Assembly (NCBI RefSeq): GCF_016861915.1 | Contig: NZ_BOLX01000002.1 | Span: forward strand, 62,001-126,000 | Reading direction: 5' to 3' | DNA length: 64,000 bases | Source: Apilactobacillus nanyangensis | GTDB taxonomy: Bacteria > Bacillota > Bacilli > Lactobacillales > Lactobacillaceae | In this document: piece after piece, positions 54,607-63,582 of the stretch | Layout: every line of letters begins with the position of its first letter | Position numbering within the stretch: position 1 is the first letter of the stretch | Notes under the pieces: generated by a model | Seen by the model: the letters and a program-made list of their open reading frames with translations, nothing else | The model's database searches: none | What the model was told of the DNA's origin: nothing | Position numbers and translations under genes: made by a program

Positions 54607-55555
54607 ACAATATTATTTATTTAAAAACCTAAGTGATCTGTTTAGCTCAGGATTTACTATTAAGGAATCGCTACAATTTCTATCCGAAGTGGGAGGTAGA
54701 CAGTCTACCATTAAGAAAATTGTTAATAAGCTAAGTGAAGGTAATAGTTTTAGTAGCAGCATATTAGGGCTTGTTCAAAATGATTTTTATAATCAAATCA
54801 TGATTAGCGAAAAGTATGGTGATTTATCTTCCTGCTTATCTGAATTGAGTCATTTTATTGAGGTTAAATTAAAAAATAAATCGAAGATTAGGGACTTGCT
54901 TTTTTATCCCATTGTTTTAGTCATTATTTTAATTGGAATTGTATATGCGATAAATAGTTTTGTTTTACCTCAACTTAGTTCGATTAATGCCATGCAACAT
55001 TACGATTTAAGCTGGCTATATGTAATTTTATTCTTTGCTTTCTTGGTAATGTTAACCATTTTTATTATGTATAAACGCTTACCACTGCTTAGAAAACGAG
55101 ATGTTATATCTAGAATCCCATTTATAGGAAAGATTTATAAGGCTTACATGGGATATATATTATCTCTAGAGCTAAAAATGCTGATAAAGAACGGAATCGA
55201 TTTAAAAAATATATTGAAAATATTAAAAGACTTCAAGCCTAATACAATTATGTACTTATTAGGTGTTAAAGCTAGGCATCTAGCTAACAAAGGTGAGGAT
55301 ATTGGGAAATTAACGAAGATATATTCTTTTGTTCCGTCAGAATTTAATGGATTTTTTCACCATGGATCAAAAACATCTGAGATATTAGTTAAATTAGATG
55401 CATTTTCCCAAATTAAGTTCGAGGAAATGAATCGTCGCTCAAATCAGCTAATTAACCTAATTCAGCCGCTGTTATTTTTATTTATTGGAATTTGTATTGT
55501 ATTGGCATATTTAGTTGTTCTAATGCCAATTTATTCATCATTGAAAGGAATTTAA
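54584..55555 (+). CDS. comGB: Competence pilus membrane platform protein ComGB
   Basis: 323-residue GspF/PilC-family inner-membrane protein with two T2SF halves and three transmembrane segments (about 103-127, 143-163 and 295-318). It anchors the pilus assembly machine. ATG 54584 lies about 9 bp after AAAGGA and inside the end of comGA; a TTG two codons earlier is possible. comGC starts 3 bp after its stop. Confidence 0.93.
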   Translation: MAKLSLNKQYYLFKNLSDLFSSGFTIKESLQFLSEVGGRQSTIKKIVNKLSEGNSFSSSILGLVQNDFYNQIMISEKYGDLSSCLSELSHFIEVKLKNKSKIRDLLFYPIVLVIILIGIVYAINSFVLPQLSSINAMQHYDLSWLYVILFFAFLVMLTIFIMYKRLPLLRKRDVISRIPFIGKIYKAYMGYILSLELKMLIKNGIDLKNILKILKDFKPNTIMYLLGVKARHLANKGEDIGKLTKIYSFVPSEFNGFFHHGSKTSEILVKLDAFSQIKFEEMNRRSNQLINLIQPLLFLFIGICIVLAYLVVLMPIYSSLKGI

Positions 55556-55558
55556 GAA

Positions 55559-55864
55559 ATGAACAAGAAAAAATCAGGATTTACATTAATTGAAATGACA
55601 ATTGTACTATTTATTATCTCGTTATTAATTTTGATTGTTATTCCAAATGTTTCAGGTCAAAGAAAACACGCAACTGACATACACGTGCACGCAATGCAGA
55701 CACTAGTTCAAGGACAAATTGATTCATTTGTTTCAGATGATAATCAATCTGATGTAAGTATGGATGCACTTGTTAAAAATGGTTATTTAACCCAAAAACA
55801 AGCAGACCAAGCTCAAGAAGAGGGCATTCAAATTGTTGACAATAAGGCTGTATCAAAAGAATAA
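55559..55864 (+). CDS. comGC: Major competence pseudopilin ComGC
   Basis: 101 residues with a class III prepilin signal: MNKKKSG, cut before FTLIEMTIVLFIIS, with Glu at +5 of the mature protein. The hydrophobic helix is followed by a small globular domain. It forms the shaft of the transformation pilus after processing by the ComC peptidase, which is not in this window. It overlaps comGD by 32 bp. Confidence 0.94.
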   Translation: MNKKKSGFTLIEMTIVLFIISLLILIVIPNVSGQRKHATDIHVHAMQTLVQGQIDSFVSDDNQSDVSMDALVKNGYLTQKQADQAQEEGIQIVDNKAVSKE

Positions 55865-56285
55865 ACGAGCATTTACAACAATTGAGATGCTAATTGTTTT
55901 AATTATTAGCACTTTTTTTATGTCGCTAAGTATTTTTTTATATGATGGGGTCCATGTTAACGATAAAGAATTGGAAGAAGAATTTTGGACAAATTTTAAG
56001 GCTTACTGGAGACGAACAATTGAAACCAACGAATACAAACATGTGTCAACTCAGATATATGTTGATGGTCACGACGTTGTATTTTATAACTTTAGAAAGC
56101 ACATGAGACTTCGAATGCCTAATAGTTTGTCAGTTCAACCGGCATTCTTAATAATGGTTAATAGTGATGGATATTCTGCACCACAAACATACGAGTGGTT
56201 TTCGAAAAAAACGAATACACGTTATCTTTTGAAAGTACAACTAGGCGGGGGAACTTATAAACTGTATGAAAAGTATTATGAATAG
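55833..56285 (+). CDS. comGD: Competence minor pseudopilin ComGD
   Basis: 150 residues with a prepilin-like N-terminus, KNKRA then FTTIEMLIVLIIS, Glu at +5. The residue before the cleavage site is Ala instead of the usual Gly. No ATG is available; TTG 55833, 8 bp after AGAGGG, is the best start and lies inside comGC. The rest is a beta-rich globular domain. Operon position fits ComGD. Confidence 0.82.
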   Translation: MLTIRLYQKNKRAFTTIEMLIVLIISTFFMSLSIFLYDGVHVNDKELEEEFWTNFKAYWRRTIETNEYKHVSTQIYVDGHDVVFYNFRKHMRLRMPNSLSVQPAFLIMVNSDGYSAPQTYEWFSKKTNTRYLLKVQLGGGTYKLYEKYYE

Positions 56286-56454
56286 AGGCTTTATTATGAT
56301 TGATTCAATTACCGCATTGACGTTGATTTCAGTTGGGATGATTTTTTTCTGTGAAGCCAATCAATATATGTATACTAGTCTTGGTAAAGCAAGAAGTTTA
56401 TTAATACAAAAGAGAATAGATTATGAAAAGAAAAAAGGGCTTTACGATTATTGA
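56266..56454 (+). CDS. comGE: ComGE-like minor pseudopilin
   Basis: 62 residues: MNRG then FIMIDSITALTLISVGM, a prepilin-like segment with Asp rather than Glu at mature position 5, and a short charged tail. It is shorter than ComGE of Bacillus (about 115 aa). ATG 56266 or ATG 56278 could start it; both overlap the end of comGD, so translation is probably coupled. The name rests on operon position and the pilin-like segment. Confidence 0.68.
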   Translation: MKSIMNRGFIMIDSITALTLISVGMIFFCEANQYMYTSLGKARSLLIQKRIDYEKKKGLYDY

Positions 56455-56845
56455 AACAATTATTTCACTGGTGATTTTAGGATTAATTGCTTTTACGATT
56501 ACTTTGATTAATCCTTTAAAAAAATCGTATAATCAAAAAAATAGTCATGCAGTGGATTTTCAACTTTTTTTGAATAATTTAGAATCATCAAAAAAACGAT
56601 ATGTTTTAAATGGGAAAGTAGCTGCATATTTAGTACGAATGACTAGTAAAGATTCTGGAAAAGACTATCGGATGTTTCAGTATAATAGTTTAATAATTAT
56701 CTCAGGTGCCAATGGTGGCTATGCACCAATTTTAGATGAGGTCAAATTTGCTTCTTTTAAGGAAGTTAAAAAGCATTTGATGATTAAAGTAGTGTTCAGC
56801 AATAATGAAACTTATGAGGATGTGAGCTCTATATCTTATGAATAA
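56423..56845 (+). CDS. comGF: ComGF-like minor pseudopilin
   Basis: 140 residues with a clear prepilin signal, MKRKKG then FTIIETIISLVILGL, and a globular C-terminal domain resembling ComGF. It overlaps the preceding gene by 32 bp and the next by 8 bp, so the operon is tightly coupled. Confidence 0.8.
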   Translation: MKRKKGFTIIETIISLVILGLIAFTITLINPLKKSYNQKNSHAVDFQLFLNNLESSKKRYVLNGKVAAYLVRMTSKDSGKDYRMFQYNSLIIISGANGGYAPILDEVKFASFKEVKKHLMIKVVFSNNETYEDVSSISYE

Positions 56846-56975
56846 AAAACGTGGATCAGCAACATTAATTGCAATTATCATTTTATCTGTTTTATCGATT
56901 TTCTTATTGATAAAATACGAAAAATATAATGCTGAAATGCAGACCATAGATAAAATGATAAAAAGTTATGAGTAA
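56838..56975 (+). CDS. Very short ComGG-like peptide
   Basis: A 45-residue frame begins at ATG 56838 inside the end of comGF and stops at TAA 56973-56975. It reads MNKKRGSATLIAIIILS, then a hydrophobic stretch and a charged tail. The hydrophobic segment after RG resembles a prepilin helix but lacks Glu at +5. Position matches comGG, which is normally 100-130 aa, so this is either a minimal or a truncated version. Coding is supported only by overlap and sequence character. Confidence 0.55.
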   Translation: MNKKRGSATLIAIIILSVLSIFLLIKYEKYNAEMQTIDKMIKSYE

Positions 56976-57009
56976 CGACAATTTATATGCAAGTTATTAA
57001 TGGTTTATC

Positions 57010-57039
57010 TTGAATTTTCTTATAAAAATCTGGTAATAT
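57010..57039 (+). promoter_or_regulatory. Promoter of ytxK
   Basis: TTGAAT (57010-57015), an 18-bp spacer, then TAATAT (57034-57039) with an extended TGG. It separates ytxK from the comG operon. Confidence 0.5.
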
Positions 57040-57081
57040 GAAAGTTGTTATTAAGTGATAATACTTTTAAGGGAGTTGAGT

Positions 57082-58116
57082 GTGCTGACTGAGAAAGATA
57101 CAGAAACTCTGTTTAAAGTTTTCAATTCTTCAGCTGAAATCTTGAAAGACAAGCTAGGGGTATCATATCTTGATGCATTCATTGAGACTGGAGATAACCT
57201 TATCAATGACGGACAAGTTCATGTTGAAGATGGTATACCAGATAGTGACACAGTTTCTAAGTTAGAAGGATTATACCGAGACGTAGATTATCAATCTATG
57301 GATGCAGAAACTGTAAGAAAGGCAATTCAAATTTGCATGATTAAGGCAACCAAAGAGGATGCTATTCAAGCAAATCACCAAATAACACCTGATACAATAG
57401 CTTCTATTATGGGCTACTTAGTTATTAGATTAGTTAAGAATGCCAAGCATCTACAGATTCTGGATTTATCCGTTGGAATGGGTAACCTATTAACTACGGT
57501 TATGAATCAATTGAAGGATGCAGTTAAGGATATTGATTTGCATGCTATCGGAATTGATAATGATGATTCCATGTTAGCCGTTTCAAGCATAAGTTCACAA
57601 ATGCAAAGAAACGATAAAAATACTGAACTTATTTACCAAGATTCAGTTGCCAATATTTTGGTAGATGATGCAGATCTAGTAATTTCTGATTTACCAATTG
57701 GGTATTATCCGATTGATGAAAATACCACTAACTATAAGACAAGATCAACAGATGGTCATTCATATGCTCACCACTTGTTAATCGAACAAGGGATGAACCA
57801 TATCAAACCAGGTGGTTATGGGGTTTTCTTAGTACCAAGTAATATCTTTAACACGCCGGAATCAAAATCATTGTTAAAATGGATTCAAGATAATGCTTAT
57901 CTTCAAGCATTGTTGAATCTACCAAAAGAAATATTTAATAATGCTAATGCTCAAAAAGCAATTTTGATTCTACAAAAGCATGGTGAAGATGCCCACCAAG
58001 TTGAAAAAATTATGATTGGTGAGTTCCCATCATTTAACGAAGTATCTGCTTTCCAAAAATTCTTAGCAGAACTAGTTGAGTGGGAAGAAAAGGATTTATT
58101 ATCTAAAAAAAGTTAG
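57082..58116 (+). CDS. ytxK: Class I SAM-dependent methyltransferase YtxK-like
   Basis: 344 residues. An N-terminal helical domain is followed by an N6-adenine-type methyltransferase fold: the SAM site LDLSVGMGNLLTTV and the SDLPIGYYP motif in place of NPPY, as in YtxK. It sits between comG and ackA, the conserved position. The substrate is unknown. The start is GTG 57082, 6 bp after GGGAG; earlier in-frame codons have no ribosome-binding site. Confidence 0.9.
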   Translation: MLTEKDTETLFKVFNSSAEILKDKLGVSYLDAFIETGDNLINDGQVHVEDGIPDSDTVSKLEGLYRDVDYQSMDAETVRKAIQICMIKATKEDAIQANHQITPDTIASIMGYLVIRLVKNAKHLQILDLSVGMGNLLTTVMNQLKDAVKDIDLHAIGIDNDDSMLAVSSISSQMQRNDKNTELIYQDSVANILVDDADLVISDLPIGYYPIDENTTNYKTRSTDGHSYAHHLLIEQGMNHIKPGGYGVFLVPSNIFNTPESKSLLKWIQDNAYLQALLNLPKEIFNNANAQKAILILQKHGEDAHQVEKIMIGEFPSFNEVSAFQKFLAELVEWEEKDLLSKKS

Positions 58117-58126
58117 GAGAACTATT

Positions 58127-59317
58127 ATGGGAAAGTCAATTGCAATTAACGCAGGAAGTTCCACATTAAAATTTAAATTATTCGAAATGCCTTCAGAAAA
58201 ATTAATTTCAAGCGGGGCAATCGATAGAATTGGTTTAACTAAATCAGATGTTGAAATTAAATATGGTGATGGTGAAAAATTCCAAAAGACAATGGATATT
58301 CAAAACCACGAAGAAGCCATCAAACTTGTATTAGACAAACTACTAAGCCTAAACATTATTGCTGATTACAACGAAATCACAGGTGTTGGTCACCGTGTTG
58401 TTGCCGGTGGTGAATACTTCACTGATTCAGTTGTTATTGATGATGATGTTTTAAGTAAGTTAGAAGAACTATCAGAACTAGCTCCACTTCACGAACCAGC
58501 AAACATTCTAGGAATTAAAGCATTCAAGAAGATTTTGCCAGACGTAATTAGTGTTGCTGTATTCGATACTTCATTCCATACTTCAATGCCAGAAGAAAAC
58601 TACATGTATGCTTTACCATACAAGTACTACCGTGATCACAAAGCTAGAAAATATGGTGCACATGGTACTAGTTACCGTTACGTATCAGGCCGTGCTGCAG
58701 CAATGATGGGCAAGAAACTAGAAGACTTAAAGCTAGTTATCATGCACTTAGGTGCCGGTGCTTCAATTTGTGCCGTAGACCATGGTAAGTCATTAGATAC
58801 CTCAATGGGCTTCACTCCATTAACTGGTATCATGATGGCTACTAGATCTGGTGATGTTGATCCTTCACTACTTGCTTACATTATGGAAAAAGAAGGCATT
58901 TCAGATATTAATGAAATGATTAGCATCCTAAACAAGAAGTCAGGTTTAGCTGGTGTATCTGAAGTTTCTGCTGATATGAGAGATCTAGAAGCAGTTAAGG
59001 ATGAAAATCACCAAGCTGAATTAGCTCGTAACATGTACATGAACAGAATCGTTAGATACGTTGGTCAATACGTTGCTGAAATGAACGGTGTTGATGGTAT
59101 CGTATTTACAGCCGGTGTTGGTGAAAATGATATTGGTATCAGACAAGAAGTTGCTGATAAGTTAAGCTACTTCGGTGTTAAGGTTGATCCTGAAAAGAAC
59201 CACATTCGTGCCGTTGAAAGAGACATCAGTGCTGACGATGCTAAGATTAAGACATTATTAATTCCTACAAACGAAGAATTAATGATTGTTAGAGATATCG
59301 AACGTCTTAAAAAATAA
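58127..59317 (+). CDS. ackA: Acetate kinase
   Basis: 396 residues with the acetate kinase signatures INAGSSTLKFKLF and HGTSYRYVS. It converts acetyl phosphate and ADP to acetate and ATP, the ATP-yielding end of heterolactic fermentation when electron acceptors are present. ATG 58127 lies 6 bp after AGGAGA and 10 bp after ytxK, so the two are probably co-transcribed. Confidence 0.97.
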   Translation: MGKSIAINAGSSTLKFKLFEMPSEKLISSGAIDRIGLTKSDVEIKYGDGEKFQKTMDIQNHEEAIKLVLDKLLSLNIIADYNEITGVGHRVVAGGEYFTDSVVIDDDVLSKLEELSELAPLHEPANILGIKAFKKILPDVISVAVFDTSFHTSMPEENYMYALPYKYYRDHKARKYGAHGTSYRYVSGRAAAMMGKKLEDLKLVIMHLGAGASICAVDHGKSLDTSMGFTPLTGIMMATRSGDVDPSLLAYIMEKEGISDINEMISILNKKSGLAGVSEVSADMRDLEAVKDENHQAELARNMYMNRIVRYVGQYVAEMNGVDGIVFTAGVGENDIGIRQEVADKLSYFGVKVDPEKNHIRAVERDISADDAKIKTLLIPTNEELMIVRDIERLKK

Positions 59318-59318
59318 T

Positions 59319-59350
59319 GAAAAAGGGACCGAATAAGGTCTCTTTTTTAT
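59319..59350 (+). terminator. Terminator after ackA
   Basis: AAAAAGGGACC (59319-59329) pairs with GGTCTCTTTTT (59336-59346), with one wobble, then T's. Confidence 0.88.
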
Positions 59351-59399
59351 TTTCATGGATTGATGAAAATAATTCATTTAAATATAAATAACATGAACA

Positions 59400-59486
59400 A
59401 ACGTTGAAACGCCGCGGATTAAACGTTGCTAAGTGCCAGTCTATAAAGGTTCAGACGTATTGTAGTTCAAATAAAATATGTATAAT
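59400..59486 (+). promoter_or_regulatory. Control region of the amino-acid permease gene
   Basis: The 170 bp before the permease contain two copies of AACGTTG 24 bp apart (59400-59406 and 59424-59430), separated by a GC-rich CGCCGCGG unlike its surroundings, then TATAAT at 59481-59486. The repeats could bind a regulator. No riboswitch fold is recognised. Confidence 0.35.
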
Positions 59487-59520
59487 TAACATCATAGAAT
59501 ATTTAGAGGAGGGTGATGAA

Positions 59521-60891
59521 ATGCAAGAATCACCGAAACAAGAAGGCCAACAGCTTTCTAGAGGTTTAAAAAATCGTCATGTTCAATTAATCGCTTTGGG
59601 TGGAACAATCGGAACTGGTTTGTTCCTAGGAGCTGGGGAATCCATCCAATTCGCGGGACCATCAATTATTTTAGCTTACTTAATTGCTGGAATCGCCGGA
59701 TTCTTTATCATGAGATCACTTGGTGAATTATTATTATCAAACGTTGATTGTCATTCATATATTGAATTTATTGAAAAGTACTTAGGTGAAAAGATGGGAT
59801 TCGTTGCTGGTTGGACTTATTGGGCCTGCTGGATAACAATTGCCATGGCTGAAATCACAGCTGCCAGTTTGTACATAAAATATTGGTTCCCAAGTGTGCC
59901 ACAATGGATAACTGGTTTAATCATCATTATTATTTTGTTCCTATTGAACACAATTAATGTATCAGCATTTGGTGAAACTGAATTCTGGTTTGCTTTGATT
60001 AAGGTTGTTGCTATTTTAGCTTTAATCGCAACAGGAATTGTACTAGTAATTATTAATTACAAGACTCCAGTTGGACATGCAAGTCTTGGTAACTTATTTG
60101 GTCACAAGATGTTTGCACATGGTATCTCAGGATTCTTAATGAGTTTTCAAATGGTAATCTTTAGTTTCGCTGGAATTGAAATGATTGGTATGACTGCTTC
60201 AGAAACACATGATCCTGAAAAGGTTATTCCAAAGGCTATCAATGAAGTACCTTCAAGAATTTTAATTTTCTACATTGGTTCATTAGTTGCATTAATGTGC
60301 ATCTACCCATGGAACTACATCAATGCTGATTCAAGTCCATTTGTGCAAGTATTCCAAAATATTGGAATTGCCGGAGCTGCATCAATCATTAACTTTGTTG
60401 TTCTAACTGCGGCTGTATCCGCATGTAACTCATCAATCTTCACAACAGGTAGAATGGCATACTCACTATGCTACGGTACTGGCAATAAGGTTGGTAAGAA
60501 GATTGGTTCATTAACCAAGAATGGTTTACCAGCTGCTGGAATTGTATTCTCAATTGCTGTTATCGCAATTTCACTAATTTTAAACGCATTTATGCCAAAC
60601 GGTGTTTTCCAATTAATTTCAAGTGTGGCTACCACATGCTTCCTATTCATTTGGGGATTAATCGTAATTGCACATATCAAGTACAGAAAGACTGTTAAGA
60701 AGAACAAGGAAGAAGACAAGTTAACATTTAAGATGCCTTTATTCCCACTTTCAAGTTACTTTGTATTAGCATTCCTACTATTTGTAGCAGTTGTATTGCT
60801 ATTTAGAGTAGACACAATGATTCCATTAATCGGATCAATCGTATGGATTGTATTTCTATACATCTTTAAGGTTGTCAAAGACCGCGTATAA
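59521..60891 (+). CDS. Amino-acid permease (APC superfamily)
   Basis: 456-residue secondary transporter with about 12 transmembrane segments and the APC signature LKNRHVQLIALGGTIGTGLFLGAG (key motif GGTIGTGLF). It resembles the amino-acid transporter family that includes CycA and AnsP-type permeases; the substrate cannot be assigned. ATG 59521 lies 7 bp after GAGGAGGG. The frame is open 39 codons further upstream, but that part contains the promoter. It has a strong terminator. Confidence 0.9.
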   Translation: MQESPKQEGQQLSRGLKNRHVQLIALGGTIGTGLFLGAGESIQFAGPSIILAYLIAGIAGFFIMRSLGELLLSNVDCHSYIEFIEKYLGEKMGFVAGWTYWACWITIAMAEITAASLYIKYWFPSVPQWITGLIIIIILFLLNTINVSAFGETEFWFALIKVVAILALIATGIVLVIINYKTPVGHASLGNLFGHKMFAHGISGFLMSFQMVIFSFAGIEMIGMTASETHDPEKVIPKAINEVPSRILIFYIGSLVALMCIYPWNYINADSSPFVQVFQNIGIAGAASIINFVVLTAAVSACNSSIFTTGRMAYSLCYGTGNKVGKKIGSLTKNGLPAAGIVFSIAVIAISLILNAFMPNGVFQLISSVATTCFLFIWGLIVIAHIKYRKTVKKNKEEDKLTFKMPLFPLSSYFVLAFLLFVAVVLLFRVDTMIPLIGSIVWIVFLYIFKVVKDRV

Positions 60892-60896
60892 AAAAT

Positions 60897-60960
60897 AAAA
60901 CAGTTTCAACGACTAATTACTTAATTAAGTGGTTAGTTTGCTTGAAGCTGTTTTTTTATT
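60897..60960 (+). terminator. Terminator after the permease gene
   Basis: A long two-part stem pairs AAAACAGTTTCAA (60897-60909) with CTTGAAGCTGTTTT (60941-60954), with an inner GACTAATTACTT/AAGTGGTTAGTT helix, then a T-run. Confidence 0.88.
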
Positions 60961-61013
60961 TTTCATTTGGTCAATAATAGTTTATTCTATTAGTAAGGAA
61001 GTAGGTGGCAAGA

Positions 61014-61622
61014 ATGAAATACTTTATAGCTGATACGCATTTTCTTGATAAACACATGATAGGAAATAAGAATTTCGCGCCACGACCATATTTCTTTGTG
61101 GATGAGATGGATAACGATATCATTAAAAACTGGAATGAAGAGGTTTCTGACAGTGATATTGTTTATCATCTAGGTGATATCGCAGTCTGTCATGAAAAGC
61201 CTCAAAGAAAAGCACATGAAAAAATTTATGATATTTTAAAACAATTGAATGGACAGATAGTCTTTATTAAAGGAAATCATGACAGTAGAGCTTTGTTTAA
61301 GTTCATTGAGAAAAATAACTATGAATTAAATGGGAAACCAAAGTTTTCTTTCCACGATGTCGGTGCCTTGATTAAGATGAATCACGCTCAGTACTATATG
61401 ACCCACTATCCATTGATGATGGGCCAGGTTGGACCAATTATTGATCTTCATGGGCATATTCATCACTATTCAGTGCCGGTAAAGGAAAATATTAATGTTG
61501 GGGTAGATAGTCCAGAAAAAGACTATTTAGGCTATGAGAAGCCATTTGGTGCTCCGTTTAGCGAACGGGATATTTTCAAGATGGTGGAACAAAAGAAAAT
61601 TGATTTTGCCAAAAGACGATAA
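61014..61622 (+). CDS. Calcineurin-like metallophosphoesterase
   Basis: 202 residues with the complete metal-site set: ADTHF, HLGDIA, KGNHDS, THYP and HGHIHH. It probably acts on a nucleotide or phosphoester; the substrate is unknown. ATG 61014 lies 8 bp after AGGTGG. The next gene, another metallophosphatase, follows after 13 bp. Confidence 0.88.
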   Translation: MKYFIADTHFLDKHMIGNKNFAPRPYFFVDEMDNDIIKNWNEEVSDSDIVYHLGDIAVCHEKPQRKAHEKIYDILKQLNGQIVFIKGNHDSRALFKFIEKNNYELNGKPKFSFHDVGALIKMNHAQYYMTHYPLMMGQVGPIIDLHGHIHHYSVPVKENINVGVDSPEKDYLGYEKPFGAPFSERDIFKMVEQKKIDFAKRR

Positions 61623-61635
61623 GGAGGAAGTAAGT

Positions 61636-63009
61636 TTGGAGAAAATTGCTATTTTACATACCAATGATTTACATTCACACTTTGAAAATTGGCCAAGAAT
61701 AAAAAGATATTTAATTAGCGAAAAACAAAAGTTGGAAAAAGAAGGCTACTTTGTTATTACCGTTGATTTAGGAGATGCTTTAGATAGAGCTGACCCATTA
61801 ACCGATGCTACCAACGGTAAAGCAAACGTTGAATTGTTAAACGAAATAGGCTATGATGCTGCCACAATTGGTAATAATGAAGGCCTAACTAATAGTAAAG
61901 ACCAGTTGAACCATTTGTATGATGATGCTAACTTTGACGTCGTTTTAGCTAATATTGTTGATTCTGATACTAAGAAGAGACCTAGTTGGGCTAACGAAAC
62001 AAAGATGATTAACACACCAGCAGGTAATCATATCAAGATTTATGGTTTAACAGCCCCATACCAATCAACATATACTCTTGAGGGATGGACACCAATCGAT
62101 GATCAAGAAAAAATTCCGGAATTGTTAGATAATGATAAAGATGATGAAGTACTTGTATTGTTATCACATTTAGGAGTTACTCAAGATAGATTGATTGCTA
62201 AGAAATTTCCACGTTTTGACGTTATCATTGGAAGTCATACTCATCATTTGTTTGAACATGGTGAAAGAGATAATCAATCATTATTGGCTGCTGCTGGGAA
62301 ATATGGTTACTATGTTGGAAAAGTAACATTAGAAGTAGAAGAAGATCACGTTATCAATAGTGAAGCTAGTGTCGTTAAAACAAGTGACTTACCGGTTGAA
62401 CCTCAAGATAGTAAGTGGCTTGATTCTTTAGAAAAACGTGGTCAAGACATTTTGGCTCAATCTAAAGTTGCTAAGTTAGATGAAAAAATGGATAATGGTC
62501 TTCGTGGTAAGCCAAGAATGGTTAGCGAATTTCTAACTGCGATGAAAGAAAAAGCTGGAACTAAAGCAGCAATCGTTAATAACGGATTATTTCTACATGC
62601 TATTCCAAAGGGAATTGTAGATAAGAACCAATTACATCAAATCTTGCCACATTCCATGCATGTAACTAAGACAACATTATCAGGAAGTGACTTATGGCGC
62701 ATGGTAATGGAAATGCAAAAGAATTGGAAATTCCTAATTGCATATGAACAAAAGGGAATGGGCTTTAGAGGAAAGTACTTTGGCCAATTAAACTATGATG
62801 GAATCGATGTTGATGACCAAAATAATGTTTATTTCGATGGTAAGTTGATTGATTTTAATCAGAACTATGAAATTGCATTACTAGATCATTACATTTTCAT
62901 TCCTTTCTTCCCAACGGTTGCAATTAAGGGTGATAATAATATCTTGTATGATCAAACACTAAGAGAAGTGTTCGCATCATACCTATCAAAGAAATATCCG
63001 CTAGAATAG
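61636..63009 (+). CDS. Bifunctional metallophosphatase / 5'-nucleotidase (YunD-like)
   Basis: 457 residues: N-terminal calcineurin-like domain (ILHTNDLHSHF, VDLGDALDR, GNNEG, GSHTHH) and a C-terminal 5'-nucleotidase domain. It has no signal peptide, so it is probably cytosolic, as for Bacillus YunD. The start is TTG 61636, 8 bp after AAGGAGG. The yunD-yutD-HAD order is common in Bacilli. Confidence 0.9.
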   Translation: MEKIAILHTNDLHSHFENWPRIKRYLISEKQKLEKEGYFVITVDLGDALDRADPLTDATNGKANVELLNEIGYDAATIGNNEGLTNSKDQLNHLYDDANFDVVLANIVDSDTKKRPSWANETKMINTPAGNHIKIYGLTAPYQSTYTLEGWTPIDDQEKIPELLDNDKDDEVLVLLSHLGVTQDRLIAKKFPRFDVIIGSHTHHLFEHGERDNQSLLAAAGKYGYYVGKVTLEVEEDHVINSEASVVKTSDLPVEPQDSKWLDSLEKRGQDILAQSKVAKLDEKMDNGLRGKPRMVSEFLTAMKEKAGTKAAIVNNGLFLHAIPKGIVDKNQLHQILPHSMHVTKTTLSGSDLWRMVMEMQKNWKFLIAYEQKGMGFRGKYFGQLNYDGIDVDDQNNVYFDGKLIDFNQNYEIALLDHYIFIPFFPTVAIKGDNNILYDQTLREVFASYLSKKYPLE

Positions 63010-63021
63010 GAGAGGATAATT

Positions 63022-63570
63022 TTGGATCGTAAGAGTATTGAAGAGCTAGTTGAAGAAAAGAATAGTAACTATAAACCACTAGCTAACATTAAACTTGAAG
63101 ACGAAAAGACTATTTTAATCAATGGTCACAAATACGAAATCATCAGTAATCGTAACAACTGTTTTAATATTGATGACTTCACTGCTAGTTACAATCCCAT
63201 TTTTAGTCGATACAGCTTTATCGTTGGTGATTACGGTTATGGTGTATTGAGACTAAAGGGTTTCTCTGACGATGGTAGTAACACACCACTACAAAATCAA
63301 TTTATGGCAATTCAAGATTATTTATATGAATATGCCAACATGGGTGCGGACTATTTTGTCTTGCATAACTTAGAAGTAAAGACTAAGCCAAATGGTTCTT
63401 TCAATAAGAGAAGAGGTCGTCGTTCATCTAATAAGAACAACCGTCATGCCTTTATCAAAGAAAAAGTAACAAATGAAAAGCCTCGTGTTGATAAAAGAGA
63501 ACATGTGACAGTGACCCAATCAAAGGGACATGGTAAGAGACACTTTACAATCAAACAAAGAACGGACTAG
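63022..63570 (+). CDS. yutD: YutD family protein (DUF1027)
   Basis: 182 residues. The N-terminal about 120 residues match YutD (INGHKYEIISNRNNCFN, FSRYSFIVGDYGYGVLRLKGF). The tail is basic and low in complexity. Function is unknown. The start is TTG 63022 after GGAGAGGAT. It lies 12 bp after the metallophosphatase gene and 12 bp before the HAD gene, likely one operon. Confidence 0.9.
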   Translation: MDRKSIEELVEEKNSNYKPLANIKLEDEKTILINGHKYEIISNRNNCFNIDDFTASYNPIFSRYSFIVGDYGYGVLRLKGFSDDGSNTPLQNQFMAIQDYLYEYANMGADYFVLHNLEVKTKPNGSFNKRRGRRSSNKNNRHAFIKEKVTNEKPRVDKREHVTVTQSKGHGKRHFTIKQRTD

Positions 63571-63582
63571 GAGAGAATATTA

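Noticed and set aside
59394-59406. GAACAAACGTTG as a LexA box before the permease
   Set aside because: One half-site is mismatched and there is no link to DNA repair; the AACGTT repeat explains the sequence better.
59404-59520. Upstream in-frame extension of the amino-acid permease
   Set aside because: The 39 extra codons contain the TATAAT promoter element and do not look like a transporter N-terminus; ATG 59521 has a strong ribosome-binding site.
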